A stretch of DNA of 64,000 nt from Geobacter sp. UBA6151 (GTDB lineage: Bacteria > Desulfobacterota > Desulfuromonadia > Geobacterales > Pseudopelobacteraceae), in assembly GCA_002423105.1 (NCBI GenBank), contig DIUT01000038.1:1-64000 (forward strand), read 5' to 3'. Below, in pieces: positions 1-9,160 of the stretch. The first letter of the stretch is position 1; every line of letters begins with the position of its first letter. The notes under the pieces were generated by a model. The model did no database searches. It saw only the letters and a program-made list of their open reading frames with translations, and was not told the origin of the DNA. The position numbers and the translations under genes are program-made.

Positions 1-1371
1 GCCTCTTCCGCAGAATATGTGAGGATTTGCTGTAAAATATAGGAGCATTGCCTCTCGGTGATGGGTAAGATTGTTTTTGCGAGAAACGATCAAGTCCAAC
101 AAGGAGAAGCAATGCTTATTAAGACTCTACTGAACAAAGTTGAACGCTTCAAGTCATTCGTTTACGTTGATGCCCGTTTTCAGGCAGTCAAAGGTTCAGA
201 GGCACTGGTCATTGACATCAAAGCTCGCCGTAACAGTAAGCCTGCCTGCCCTGAATGCGGTAAGCGCGGCAAAGTTCATGGCCTGCAAAAGCTCCGGCTA
301 TACGAGTATGTTCCCGTATGGGCATTCAAGGTTTACTTCGCCTATCGGGCCAGGCGAGTTATCTGTCCCATCCACGGCATTCGGGTAGAGGATGTGCCTT
401 GGGGATACGGTAAGGAACAGATGACCTTTTCGTATCAGGTGTATCTTGCCAGATGGGCCAAACGTCTTTCCTGGAAAGAGACAGCAGATATCTTTCTAAC
501 CAGTTGGGACAGCGTATTTCGGGCTGTTCAGCATGTTGTCGAGTATGGCTTGGCCAACAGAAGCCTTGACGGTGTAACCGAGATTGGTGTTGATGAAATC
601 TCTGTTTTCAAGGGCCATAAGTATCTGACAATGGTCTACCAGCTCAATGCTGGTGCCAGGCGACTACTTTGGTGTGGTCCTGAGCGCCGAGTAAAAACCC
701 TGCTGGGTTTCTTTCGTGAATTTGGCAAAGAGCGCAGTGAACAACTCAAGTATGTCTGTAGCGACATGTGGGCACCATATCTGAAAGTGATCGCCAAGAA
801 GGCACCCAATGCCCTGAACATCCTTGATCGCTTCCACATCATGCGGAAGTTCAACGAGGCTATTGATGAGATCAGGCGCAGTGAAGCCAAAAGCTTCAAA
901 GCAAACAACCAGGTCAACGTTCTTGAAAAGGGCCGCTGGCTTCTGCTGAAGCGCAAGGAAAACCTTTCAGAGAAACAGACATCCCGTCTGGGAGACCTGA
1001 TGAAGTTGAACCTCTCATCAATCAAGGCCTACATGCTGCGAGAGGACTTCCAGCAATTCTGGTGCTACCAGCGCTATGACTTTGCTGACAAGTTTCTGGA
1101 GAACTGGGTAAGCAGAACTCTTCAGACGAACCTTGAGCCGATGAAAAAAGTGGCCAAGATGTTGCGTAGCCACAAGCCGATGATTCTGAACTGGTTCAAG
1201 GCAAAAGGCCGACTATCCAGTGGTGCAGTAGAGGGTATGAACCTCAAAGCGAAACTGACTATCAGAAAAGCCTACGGATTCAAAACCATCAAGTGCCTGC
1301 AAGTGGCCTTTTATCATACACTTGGAAACTTGCCGGAACCAATGTGTAATCAAAAATTCTGCTGAAGAGCC
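1..1371 (+). mobile_element. ISL3-family insertion sequence
   Basis: The ends carry imperfect terminal inverted repeats: 1-18 (gcctcttccgcagaatat) and 1354-1371, whose reverse complement reads ggctcttcagcagaattt, 15 of 18 matching. The single gene inside is an ISL3-type transposase. The element may begin one or two bases before the window, so the left target duplication cannot be read. ISL3 elements usually duplicate 8 bp; the right-hand candidate is 1372-1379 (aaaaatag). The element interrupts a minus-strand glycosyltransferase gene. Confidence 0.9.
112..1365 (+). CDS. ISL3-family transposase
   Basis: A 417-residue DDE transposase that moves the surrounding element. The N-terminus has a zinc-finger-like region with CPEC at residues 46-49 and a further CPIH, as in ISL3 proteins. 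The catalytic core follows: IGVDEIS (first Asp), CSDMWAPY with LDRFHIMRKFN (second Asp region), and SGAVEGMN (Glu) near the C-terminus. The frame is open from 58, but the ATG at 112 is preferred because AAGGAG lies at 101-106 and because the protein then starts MLIKTLLN, like family members. No frameshift or stop is seen, so the transposase looks intact. The stop lies inside the right inverted repeat. Confidence 0.93.
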   Translation: MLIKTLLNKVERFKSFVYVDARFQAVKGSEALVIDIKARRNSKPACPECGKRGKVHGLQKLRLYEYVPVWAFKVYFAYRARRVICPIHGIRVEDVPWGYGKEQMTFSYQVYLARWAKRLSWKETADIFLTSWDSVFRAVQHVVEYGLANRSLDGVTEIGVDEISVFKGHKYLTMVYQLNAGARRLLWCGPERRVKTLLGFFREFGKERSEQLKYVCSDMWAPYLKVIAKKAPNALNILDRFHIMRKFNEAIDEIRRSEAKSFKANNQVNVLEKGRWLLLKRKENLSEKQTSRLGDLMKLNLSSIKAYMLREDFQQFWCYQRYDFADKFLENWVSRTLQTNLEPMKKVAKMLRSHKPMILNWFKAKGRLSSGAVEGMNLKAKLTIRKAYGFKTIKCLQVAFYHTLGNLPEPMCNQKFC

Positions 1372-1825
1372 AAAAATAGTAACTTTCTGAAGGATGCCAG
1401 AGTCCTTTTTGAAAGTTGGCGCCGCAGACGGCCATAACCTGTTCGTTGTTTCTATGAAAATCCAGCAGTTCGTCACAAAACCTGAAAAAAGAGCCGTGAG
1501 CTACGCAGTCGTCTTCCAGAATAATCCCTTCCGGCTCATGCTCGAAAAACCAGCTGATCGCGGAACTGACCGCGTATTTGCATCCCAGGTTCTCCGTCCG
1601 AAAAAGTCGTAAAACCTGGCAATCCCAGTCAACCTGGTCAATGACGGCACGGGTCTGCCGACACAGAGACTGGTCAGTGTCCCGCTCCGGTCGTGGGCCA
1701 TCGGCAGCAACATAGAGCCGTTTCGGCCGTGCTTGCCTGATGCTTTCGAATACTTGGGCGGTGGTTTCAGGACGGTTGAAGATGATAAACAGAACAGGAG
1801 AAGATGTGTCTGTAGCAAAAGTCAT
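1372..1825 (-). pseudogene. Glycosyltransferase, 3' end removed by ISL3 insertion
   Basis: About 151 codons of a nucleotide-sugar glycosyltransferase remain, reading SPVLFIIFNRPETTAQVFE at the N-terminus and LEDDCVA, a probable acidic metal/nucleotide motif, near residue 112. The family is usually about twice this length. The frame runs on into the IS to 1289, adding about 28 unrelated residues, so the C-terminal half is lost. The start overlaps the stop of the upstream GT9 gene by ATGA, making it the last gene of the minus-strand LPS/polysaccharide cluster. The missing half probably lies beyond the left end of the IS, outside the window. Confidence 0.85.
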
Positions 1826-2904
1826 ACGGTGTCCCCGTCTGCGCGCAATGTCTGCTCAATTATTTGAGCCACTTCTTCCGGAGTTATCAGTTCAAGACAC
1901 GCTTTTTCATGGTCATTGGTGCAATAAATCCGTACGCAGGGGTGGCAGGGCAGCGTAGTGACCTCAAAAATATATTTTCGCGGTGTACGCGGTCCGGAAT
2001 AGGGATCGGACGTGGGGCCGTACAGGCCAATGACAAATGTTCCGGAGGCAGCGGCAACATGAATGGGACCACTGTCATTTCCGACAAAAATATCAGCGCA
2101 ACCGCACAGAGCGGAAAACTCATCGAGGTTGAGTGTGGTTGATGCCATGGCCGGGGAGGTTGCGGCATGTCGCAAGACTTCGTCAACCAGTATCTGCTCA
2201 CCAGGCCCCCCGGCGATAAAAACGTCATAGCACGGGGTCAGCAGGTCGAGAAGCCGGGCGTAGCGGGCTGCTCCCCACTGGTGCAGCGGTACTCTGGAAC
2301 CCGGATGTATCAGAATTTTCTTTCTCGTCCCCCGGAGAAACAGATTGTCTGTTTTGCAAGCCATGCTGTTGCAGGCATCGGCGGATATTTTAAGGCGAAT
2401 ATCATGTGTGTAGATTGTCAGGCCGAGAGCCGCAAGAAAGTCGTCAAAATAGAGCGCCATATGGCGATTTGCAACTGGTCGGAATATATGGCTGTATAAC
2501 AGGTGCCGCTGCTGCTTTTGGTCGGAAAAACAAAAACGTAGCGGAGCTCCGGAGAAAAACGACATGATAGCGCCACGGTCTCCGTCAGTCAGATCAATGA
2601 CGCAATCAGGTCTGGTGGCCCGCAGTTGCTTGATGAATCCCATGAAGCACAGGACTCCGGTAATTCCACGTTTAATTTGATTGTAGGGCAGCCCAATGAC
2701 CCTGTTGACTGCCGGATTGGCTGAAAATACCGGTTCATTACCTTTTTTTACCGCAATCGTAATGATTGCGTCAGGCAGATTCTGCCGAATGTTTTCAACA
2801 AACGGCAGAGACCAGATGGTATCGCCGGTGAACTTGGTCTGAATAATCAGTATGCGCTTGCACTGTTTCAGCAATGCACGGATATGGTCACACGATGAAT
2901 TCAT
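1822..2904 (-). CDS. Glycosyltransferase family 9 (heptosyltransferase-like)
   Basis: A 360-residue GT-B fold enzyme of the ADP-heptose:LPS heptosyltransferase family, expected to transfer a sugar to LPS core at the inner membrane. It shows the N-terminal ILIIQTKFTGDTIWSLPF motif and the late donor-site motif GNDSGPIHVAAASGTFVIGLYGPT. The C-terminus has a cysteine-rich stretch (CHPC...C...C) like that of the WaaF protein at 6845-7897. The open frame continues upstream to 3084 but there overlaps msbA in another frame. The ATG at 2904, 25 bases after the msbA stop, gives a normal family length. The exact sugar and acceptor cannot be told. Confidence 0.88.
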   Translation of the reverse strand: MNSSCDHIRALLKQCKRILIIQTKFTGDTIWSLPFVENIRQNLPDAIITIAVKKGNEPVFSANPAVNRVIGLPYNQIKRGITGVLCFMGFIKQLRATRPDCVIDLTDGDRGAIMSFFSGAPLRFCFSDQKQQRHLLYSHIFRPVANRHMALYFDDFLAALGLTIYTHDIRLKISADACNSMACKTDNLFLRGTRKKILIHPGSRVPLHQWGAARYARLLDLLTPCYDVFIAGGPGEQILVDEVLRHAATSPAMASTTLNLDEFSALCGCADIFVGNDSGPIHVAAASGTFVIGLYGPTSDPYSGPRTPRKYIFEVTTLPCHPCVRIYCTNDHEKACLELITPEEVAQIIEQTLRADGDTV

Positions 2905-2929
2905 ATGCGCTGCGTATCCTGCTTCTTTC

Positions 2930-4672
2930 TCAGGGGTTGCTAAACTGCAGGCTATGCAGCCTGCAGTAGATGCCGCTTCCTTCCATGAGGTCGGCATGGC
3001 TGCCAACTTCGACCACGCGCCCTTTTTCAAGTACGACGATGCTGTCAGCATGTAAAATCGTTGAAAGTCTGTGGGCAATGACAAAGGTGGTTCTGTTCCG
3101 TATCAGGTTGTCCAATGCCTTTTGCACCATCTTTTCGCTTTCTGTGTCAAGGGCGCTGGTTGCCTCATCCAGAATCAGAATCGGGGCATCCCGCAATAAT
3201 GCCCTGGCAATACAGATGCGCTGGCGCTGACCTCCTGACAGCCGTAATCCACGATCACCGATGTTGGTGGCGTAGCCTTCCGGCAGTTCCAGGATAAAAT
3301 CATGGGCATAAGCGGCCCGCGCCGCTGCCGTTACCTCAGCATCAGACGCGTCGGGCTTGCCATAGCGAATGTTGTTGGCAATGGTGTCGTTAAACAGTGT
3401 AGTCTCCTGATCCACCAGAGCAAACTGCCGATTCAGGGCATCAAGCCCGATATCGCGGATATCAAGCCCATCAAGCAGAATGCTGCCGCTTCGGACATCG
3501 TAAAAACGCATGAGCAAGGCGGCAAGCGTGGATTTCCCGCTGCCGGACGGACCGACCAGCGCCACCATACTTCCTGGCTCAACACACAGATTGATGTTTT
3601 CAAGGATGGTATCACCGCCATAATCAAAACTGATATTAGCGATTTCAACCCTGCCGGTTACCCGTCCTGGATCACGGGCTTCCGGCCGGTCCATAACGGC
3701 GCGTTGAGCGTCCATCTGCTGGAAGACGCGCTCCGCAGCGCCGGCCGAACGCTGAAGGATATTGTAGGAGCCCTGCAGTTTTTTTACCGGATTAAAGAGC
3801 ATGATCATGGCGGCAATAAAAGAAAACAGTTCGGATGGTGACATTCTTCCAGACATGACCTGGCTGCCGCCAAGCCAGACAACGGCAGCGATGCCAAGCG
3901 ATATGATCATTTCTGAAACCGGCATGGCCAGCGATTCGTACTTGATGAATTTGCGGTACTGTTGCAAAAAAGACAGATTTTCCGCCTTGAAGCGGGAAAT
4001 TGCGGTCTCTTCGAGGCCAAACGCCTTGATCACCTTGATCCCTGAAAAGGTTTCCTGAAGAATGTTGCCGATACCGCCCATGACACTCAGGCTGTTGCGG
4101 GCAGCATTCTTGATGCGCTTTCCGATCAGTTGCGCCGGATAAATCGTGATGGGGAGAACGACAAAACAGAGGATGGCCAGTTGCCAGTTGCGATAAAAGA
4201 TGACGCCAAGCAGTGAAGCAAAGGAGATCAGGTCCCGGAACAGGCCGCAGACGACATTGGCCATCCCTTCCTGCATCATGCCGATGTCATTCGTCATGCG
4301 CGACATCAGCTCACCGGTGGACTGCCTGTTGTAGAAGGCCATGTCTTTACGGATGGTAGAGCCGTACAGGTCGTTGCGGATATCCTGTATAGCTTTTTGG
4401 CCGGCCAGTTTTATGGTTGTGTCATAGGTAAATCGGCAGAGCCCCCTGAGTATGAACAGCACAATGATCCCGATCGGCACCAGCAAAAATATTCCCGTAT
4501 CTCCCCCGGCAAAAATTTTCTTCAACACCGGTTCAACCAGATAGGCAAAAGCGCCGTCCATGGCCCCAACCACCATGGAGCAGAGGGCTGACACAGCCAG
4601 CAGCCCCCAGTATGGCTTCAGGTAGCCAAGAGTTCTGGCCAGAACGTAATTTTTTGGTTCATCATTATTCAT
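2930..4672 (-). CDS. msbA: Lipid A / LPS ABC exporter MsbA
   Basis: A 580-residue half-transporter that flips lipid A-core across the inner membrane using ATP. The first 300 residues hold six predicted membrane segments. The ATPase domain has Walker A GPSGSGKST (about 374-382), the signature LSGGQRQR (about 478) and Walker B ILILDEATSALD. Similar ABC exporters flip other lipids, but its place among waaA, lpxK and waaF supports MsbA. An in-frame TTG lies nine bases upstream; the ATG at 4672 is preferred and overlaps the end of gmd by 8 bases, so translation is probably coupled. Confidence 0.92.
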   Translation of the reverse strand: MNNDEPKNYVLARTLGYLKPYWGLLAVSALCSMVVGAMDGAFAYLVEPVLKKIFAGGDTGIFLLVPIGIIVLFILRGLCRFTYDTTIKLAGQKAIQDIRNDLYGSTIRKDMAFYNRQSTGELMSRMTNDIGMMQEGMANVVCGLFRDLISFASLLGVIFYRNWQLAILCFVVLPITIYPAQLIGKRIKNAARNSLSVMGGIGNILQETFSGIKVIKAFGLEETAISRFKAENLSFLQQYRKFIKYESLAMPVSEMIISLGIAAVVWLGGSQVMSGRMSPSELFSFIAAMIMLFNPVKKLQGSYNILQRSAGAAERVFQQMDAQRAVMDRPEARDPGRVTGRVEIANISFDYGGDTILENINLCVEPGSMVALVGPSGSGKSTLAALLMRFYDVRSGSILLDGLDIRDIGLDALNRQFALVDQETTLFNDTIANNIRYGKPDASDAEVTAAARAAYAHDFILELPEGYATNIGDRGLRLSGGQRQRICIARALLRDAPILILDEATSALDTESEKMVQKALDNLIRNRTTFVIAHRLSTILHADSIVVLEKGRVVEVGSHADLMEGSGIYCRLHSLQFSNP

Positions 4673-5747
4673 TATAATCAAAAGCCCGGTAGCCGTGTTT
4701 TTTCACCAGTTCATCCCGCTCTGCGCTTTTAAGGTCTTCGCGCACCATCTCCGCCACCAGCTCCTTAAAGCTGATTTTGGGTGTCCAGCCCAGTTTCTCT
4801 TTGGCCTTGGTCGGGTCGCCCAGCAGGGTTTCCACCTCGGTGGGACGGAAATAGCGGGGGTCCACGCGGACGATGACGTTACCATTTTGACTGGTGCCTG
4901 TTTCATCCACACCGCTTCCCTGCCAGCTGATCTTCAGGCCCAGCTCTTCGGCGGCGGCATTGACAAAATCCCGCACACTGTGCTGTATACCTGTGGCAAT
5001 CACCCAGTCCTCAGGCGTGTCCTGCTGCATCAATAACCACTGCATTTCCACATAGTCTTTTGCGTGGCCCCAGTCGCGCAGGGAGTCCAGATTGCCAAGA
5101 TAGAGGCAGTCCTGCAAGCCCAGTTTGATGCGGGCCAGGGCACGGGTGATTTTGCGGGTAACAAAGGTTTCGCCGCGCACCGGTGATTCGTGGTTGAAGA
5201 GAATGCCGTTGCAGCCATAGATGCCGTAAGCTTCGCGGTAGTTGACCGTAATCCAGTAGGCGTACAGCTTGGCCACTGCATAGGGGGAGCGGGGGTAGAA
5301 GGGGGTGGTTTCCTTCTGGGGAATTTCCTGTACCAGACCGTACAGTTCCGATGTTGACGCCTGGTAGAAACGGGTCTTTTTCTCCAGGCCCAGGATACGG
5401 ATCGCTTCCAGAATGCGCAAGGGGCCGATGGCGTCGGCATTGGCGGTGTATTCCGGGGTTTCAAAGGAAACCGCCACATGGGACTGGGCGGCCAGGTTGT
5501 AAATCTCGTCCGGCTGCACTGCCTGAATGATGCGGATCAGGTTGGTGGAGTCGGTCATGTCTCCGTAATGCAGCACCAGGCGCCGTCCTTTTTCGTGGGG
5601 ATCCTGGTAGAGGTGATCAATGCGGTCAGTGTTGAAAAGCGAGGCGCGGCGTTTGATACCGTGGACCTCATAACCCTTTTCCAGCAGCAGTTCCGCCAAA
5701 TAGGCGCCATCCTGACCGGTGATGCCGGTGATTAATGCTTTTTTCAT
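4665..5747 (-). CDS. gmd: GDP-mannose 4,6-dehydratase
   Basis: A 360-residue short-chain dehydrogenase/reductase enzyme that turns GDP-mannose into GDP-4-keto-6-deoxymannose, the precursor of GDP-fucose, GDP-rhamnose or perosamine. It has the nucleotide-binding motif ITGITGQDGAYLAELL at the N-terminus, the YAVAK active-site motif, and NHESPVRGETFVTRKI, which is specific for Gmd. The ATG at 5747 is chosen over an open extension to 5810 because TTGGAG lies 8 bases upstream and the protein then begins MKKALITG. No GDP-fucose synthase or reductase is adjacent, so the final sugar is unknown. Confidence 0.95.
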   Translation of the reverse strand: MKKALITGITGQDGAYLAELLLEKGYEVHGIKRRASLFNTDRIDHLYQDPHEKGRRLVLHYGDMTDSTNLIRIIQAVQPDEIYNLAAQSHVAVSFETPEYTANADAIGPLRILEAIRILGLEKKTRFYQASTSELYGLVQEIPQKETTPFYPRSPYAVAKLYAYWITVNYREAYGIYGCNGILFNHESPVRGETFVTRKITRALARIKLGLQDCLYLGNLDSLRDWGHAKDYVEMQWLLMQQDTPEDWVIATGIQHSVRDFVNAAAEELGLKISWQGSGVDETGTSQNGNVIVRVDPRYFRPTEVETLLGDPTKAKEKLGWTPKISFKELVAEMVREDLKSAERDELVKKHGYRAFDYNE

Positions 5748-5837
5748 GCGAACGCTCCAAGTTTTTGTTGCAATTTTTCTACGTAAAAATAGGTCATGGT
5801 ACTTGAGCACTCAGGCAAGGTCAATGCTCGTGTCACA

Positions 5838-6848
5838 TCATAGCGCATAATACTCACGATACCATTGTACGAAACGCCCGATCCCTTCGTCGATGGAGGT
5901 GGCGGGGCAAAAGCCGGTGTCCTGCGTCAGATCAACCACGTCAGCGTAGGTGCTCGGTACCTCTCCCGGCTGCATCGGCAGCAGGTTCACCACCGCTTTC
6001 CTGCCCAGTTTGCGCTCCAGAATTTCTACGAAGGCCAGCAGCTCCACCGGCTGGCTGTTGCCGATGTTGTAAATCCGCCAGGGGGCAAAACTGGTTCCCG
6101 AATCAGGGGCACCGCCGCACCAGTCCGGGTCCGGAACAGCAGTACGGTCTGCGGTGCGGATCACCCCCTCCACGATATCATCGATGTAGGTGAAATCCCG
6201 CTGCATCCTTCCATGGTTGTAGAGATCGATCGGTTCTCCGGCCAGGATGGCCTTTGTAAAGGAAAAACAGGCCATGTCGGGCCGTCCCCAGGGACCGTAC
6301 ACCGTGAAGAAGCGTAAGCCGGTGCTGGGTATGCCATAGATGGCCGCGTAGCTGTGCGCCATCAGTTCGTTGGCTTTCTTGGTTGCCGCATACAGGGAAA
6401 GCGGATGATCCACGTTCTGATGCACGGAGAATGGTACGGCGGTATTTGCGCCGTAGACGGAACTGGATGATGCATACACCAGATGCGGGGTTTCCTGCCG
6501 ACGGCACCCTTCCAGGATGTTGGCGAAACCGGTCAGGTTGCTGTCGATGTAGGCAGTGGGGTTAATCAGGGAGTAACGTATCCCGGCCTGGGCTGCCAGG
6601 TGGATGACCGTATCAAAATACTCGCCGGAGAACAGTGCGGCCGTGGCCCCGCGGTCGGCCAGATCGGCCCGGACGAAACCGAACGCGGCATGACTCTGTA
6701 GCTGCTGTAACCGGGCTTCTTTCAAGGTCACGTCGTAGTAATCGTTCAGATTGTCACAGCCGATTACGCGGTCGCCGCGCATCAAGAGGCGCTGGGCCAC
6801 ATGGTAGCCGATGAATCCGGCGGCGCCGGTGACAAGAATCGTTTTCAT
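5838..6848 (-). CDS. NAD-dependent UDP-sugar epimerase (UDP-glucuronate 4-epimerase type)
   Basis: A 336-residue extended SDR enzyme. It has the Rossmann motif VTGAAGFIG, NDYYDVTLKEARL after it, and YAATK as the catalytic Tyr-Lys pair. DNLNDYYD and the C-terminal QWYREYY are typical of bacterial UDP-glucuronate 4-epimerases, which make UDP-galacturonate for capsule or LPS. UDP-glucose 4-epimerase is the alternative. The ATG at 6848 overlaps the stop of waaF by ATGA, so the frame's extension to 6866 is rejected. It lies between gmd and waaF in the same transcription unit. Confidence 0.88.
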   Translation of the reverse strand: MKTILVTGAAGFIGYHVAQRLLMRGDRVIGCDNLNDYYDVTLKEARLQQLQSHAAFGFVRADLADRGATAALFSGEYFDTVIHLAAQAGIRYSLINPTAYIDSNLTGFANILEGCRRQETPHLVYASSSSVYGANTAVPFSVHQNVDHPLSLYAATKKANELMAHSYAAIYGIPSTGLRFFTVYGPWGRPDMACFSFTKAILAGEPIDLYNHGRMQRDFTYIDDIVEGVIRTADRTAVPDPDWCGGAPDSGTSFAPWRIYNIGNSQPVELLAFVEILERKLGRKAVVNLLPMQPGEVPSTYADVVDLTQDTGFCPATSIDEGIGRFVQWYREYYAL

Positions 6849-7897
6849 GACGTCTCCTTCTGCCACAGTGTCCGTGCCGCCGCCAGCACCTCATCCACGC
6901 TGATGGCGGTCATGCAGCGGTGATCAACGGGACAGTGGCGCAGTTTGCAGGGGGCGCAGTCGGTGGCCTGCCGTACGATCACCGCCCGCCCGCTGCACGG
7001 GGCGGTGCCGCTGTGGTCGGTGGGGCCGAAGACTGCCACCAGCGGCACGCCGAAGGCAGCGGCGATGTGCATCGGTCCGGAATCATTGGTGATGAAGAAA
7101 TTGCAGCGTTTGATCAGGGCCATCAGGCGGCGCACCGAGGTTTTTCCCGCCAGATTGATACAGGCACCGTCAAGGTTGTCGGCGATGATTTTTACGATAT
7201 CCTGCTCATCAGGGCCGCCGAACAGGATAATCCGTGCTCCCCATTCCTGTGAAAGTTGTCGGGCAACCTGGGCAAACCGTTCCGGATACCAGCGTTTGGC
7301 CGAGCCGAAGGTGGCTCCGGCGTTGATTCCCAACAGTGGCTCTCTCGTATCGATTCCCTGCTCTGCCAGAAATAATGTGGCTTTACGATCTTCTTCCGGT
7401 GTTACGAATAAAAACGGGGTTTCGGCTGTGCCAGTGATGCCGAAATGGCCCAGCAGGTTGCGATAGTACTGCACTTCGTGCAGTTCAGAAGCCTGCCGCG
7501 GCTCCTGATAACGGTCTGTTAACAACAGGCTGCGTCCGTCGGCAGCCTTGCCCAGACGCTTAGGAATACCGGCAAGGAATGGAATCAGGGCTGAGTCAAA
7601 GGAGTTGGGCAGAATCAGGGCCAGATCGAACCGCTCTCTGCGCAGTTCGATGGCCAGTCGCAACCGTCCGGCACTACCGCCATGTTTCCCGTTGCGCTCA
7701 AAGGTAAGTACCCGGTCGATGGCCGGATGTCGGAACAACAGCTGGGAAACCAGCGGATTGGCCAGAATCGTGATTTCAGCATCGGGAAAGGTTTCACGCA
7801 CCGCCTGCAGGGCAGGGGTGGTCATGACCGCGTCCCCCAGCCAGTTAACGGCCCGGATCAGAATTTTCCGTGCGGTATGTGGATACTGGCCGTTCAT
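6845..7897 (-). CDS. waaF: LPS heptosyltransferase II (WaaF)
   Basis: A 350-residue GT9 enzyme that adds the second L-glycero-D-manno-heptose to the LPS inner core. Motifs seen are ILIRAVNWLGDAVMTTPAL at the N-terminus, INAGATFGSAKRWYPERFA in the middle, and TNDSGPMHIAAAFGVPLVAVFGPTD in the donor site. The WLGDAVM signature marks WaaF. The C-terminus has the cysteine pattern CAPCKLRHCP...C, as in many delta-type homologues. The start overlaps the preceding Trm112-like gene by ATGA and the end overlaps the epimerase by ATGA, so it is the middle of a tight operon. Confidence 0.95.
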   Translation of the reverse strand: MNGQYPHTARKILIRAVNWLGDAVMTTPALQAVRETFPDAEITILANPLVSQLLFRHPAIDRVLTFERNGKHGGSAGRLRLAIELRRERFDLALILPNSFDSALIPFLAGIPKRLGKAADGRSLLLTDRYQEPRQASELHEVQYYRNLLGHFGITGTAETPFLFVTPEEDRKATLFLAEQGIDTREPLLGINAGATFGSAKRWYPERFAQVARQLSQEWGARIILFGGPDEQDIVKIIADNLDGACINLAGKTSVRRLMALIKRCNFFITNDSGPMHIAAAFGVPLVAVFGPTDHSGTAPCSGRAVIVRQATDCAPCKLRHCPVDHRCMTAISVDEVLAAARTLWQKETS

Positions 7898-8070
7898 CTG
7901 CCGCCTTCCCTTATTGGTGTCGCTTCGTCGATCAGCAGCACCGGAATACCGTCAATGACGGGAAAAACCAGTCCGCAGCGGTGGCAGAGCAGTCCCCGGC
8001 CGTTTTCCTGCGGTTCCAAGGGGGCGTTGCAGGCCGGGCAGGCCAGTATGTTAAGTACGGTGGTATCCAC
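7894..8070 (-). CDS. Trm112-like zinc protein
   Basis: A 58-residue protein of the Trm112/YcaR family. It has two CxxC knuckles, ACPAC and CHRC, around PLE.....GLLC, followed by GLVFPVIDGIPVLL, the family's hallmark. In eukaryotes and archaea Trm112 activates methyltransferases; the bacterial role is unsettled. It sits between lpxK and waaF, and in Enterobacteria ycaR also lies beside lpxK. The start is GTG at 8070 with AAGGA 7 bases upstream; the longer open frame to 8169 overlaps lpxK and is rejected. Confidence 0.9.
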   Translation of the reverse strand: MDTTVLNILACPACNAPLEPQENGRGLLCHRCGLVFPVIDGIPVLLIDEATPIREGGR

Positions 8071-8080
8071 GCTCTGTTCC

Positions 8081-9160
8081 TTAGGCCCTGATAATCCTGT
8101 CCAGCGCCTGCCGTAAAGGTACTTCGTCTTCGAGAACGATCTCCAGCCGGGCTGTAACAATTCGTGCACTCATATCTGTATCTGGCAATCCCAGTTTGAC
8201 GCCATCTTTTTCCGTGGTCAACAGCCAGTCAGCCTTGCTGGATCTGGCCAGCTGGTTGAGTTTCTCCAGGGTCTCCCTGCCATAGGGTTCATGGTCCGGC
8301 AAGGAAAGAGTGGCAACGGGCCTGATTCCCAACTGTTCAAGATTGCTGAAAAAAGCTGCCGGATCGGCGATGCCGGCAAAGGCTGCCACCCGTGTTTGTC
8401 CGAGCGTTGCCGCATCCAGTGTAGCATTATCGGCAAGCCGCCTGAATGAGGAGAGGCGATGGGTTGAGCGGCAAACCGGCAGGCAGGGTACGGTTACGGT
8501 GGCATCGTCGGTACAGCGGGTCAAAATCAGCAGATCAGCCCGCTGTGCAGCGGAGGATGGTTCGCGCATCAGCCCGGCCGGCAGGGCTAAGCCGTTACCA
8601 AAGGGGCGGCGGTAGTCCAGCAGCAGGATGTCCAGGTCGCGATGCAGACGAAGATGCTGAAAACCGTCATCCAGCAGAAAAATGTCCGGGTCGAGCTGTT
8701 CACAGGCCAGGAGCCCGGCCTGGTAACGGTCGCTGCCGATGACCACCAGCAGTCCGGGCAGGGAACGGGCCAGCAGTACCGGTTCGTCGCCGCACTGATC
8801 CGGGGTCAACAGCAGTGAACTGCCGTCGGATACCACGGCGGTCTGCCCTTCCAGTGAGCCGCCGTAGCCTCTGGAGAGCACTGCCACCTTCAGCCCCCGC
8901 TCCATGAGCATGCGGGCAATCAGTACCGTGACCGGCGTCTTGCCGGTGCCGCCCACGGTGATGTTGCCGATGGAGATCACCGGGCGCGGTAGATGGCGGG
9001 TAGCGAAGATGCCCAGCCGGTAGCAGCACGCCCGCAGACGCAGGATACAGCCGTAGAGCAGTGACGGGAGGGTCAGCAGCAGGGTGAAGAACCGGGCCGC
9101 CGGGCTGCGGTCGCTGCCATTGGCAATGTCGCGCCAGTATGTGGCGGGAAGAGGGTTCAC
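8081..9160 (-). CDS. lpxK: Tetraacyldisaccharide 4'-kinase (LpxK)
   Basis: A 359-residue membrane-bound kinase that phosphorylates the 4' position of the lipid A disaccharide to give lipid IVA. It has an N-terminal hydrophobic stretch (LLTLPSLLYGCIL) and the P-loop SIGNITVGGTGKTPV near residue 50. LLDDGFQHLRLHRDLDILLLD, also seen, is typical of LpxK. Its length is normal. The ATG overlaps the stop of waaA by ATGA, so it is coupled to Kdo transfer, the next step of the same pathway. Confidence 0.96.
   Translation of the reverse strand: MNPLPATYWRDIANGSDRSPAARFFTLLLTLPSLLYGCILRLRACCYRLGIFATRHLPRPVISIGNITVGGTGKTPVTVLIARMLMERGLKVAVLSRGYGGSLEGQTAVVSDGSSLLLTPDQCGDEPVLLARSLPGLLVVIGSDRYQAGLLACEQLDPDIFLLDDGFQHLRLHRDLDILLLDYRRPFGNGLALPAGLMREPSSAAQRADLLILTRCTDDATVTVPCLPVCRSTHRLSSFRRLADNATLDAATLGQTRVAAFAGIADPAAFFSNLEQLGIRPVATLSLPDHEPYGRETLEKLNQLARSSKADWLLTTEKDGVKLGLPDTDMSARIVTARLEIVLEDEVPLRQALDRIIRA

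Noticed and set aside
1289..1371. C-terminal extension of the truncated glycosyltransferase
   Set aside because: These codons come from the IS inverted repeat and the antisense of the transposase, so they are not native sequence.
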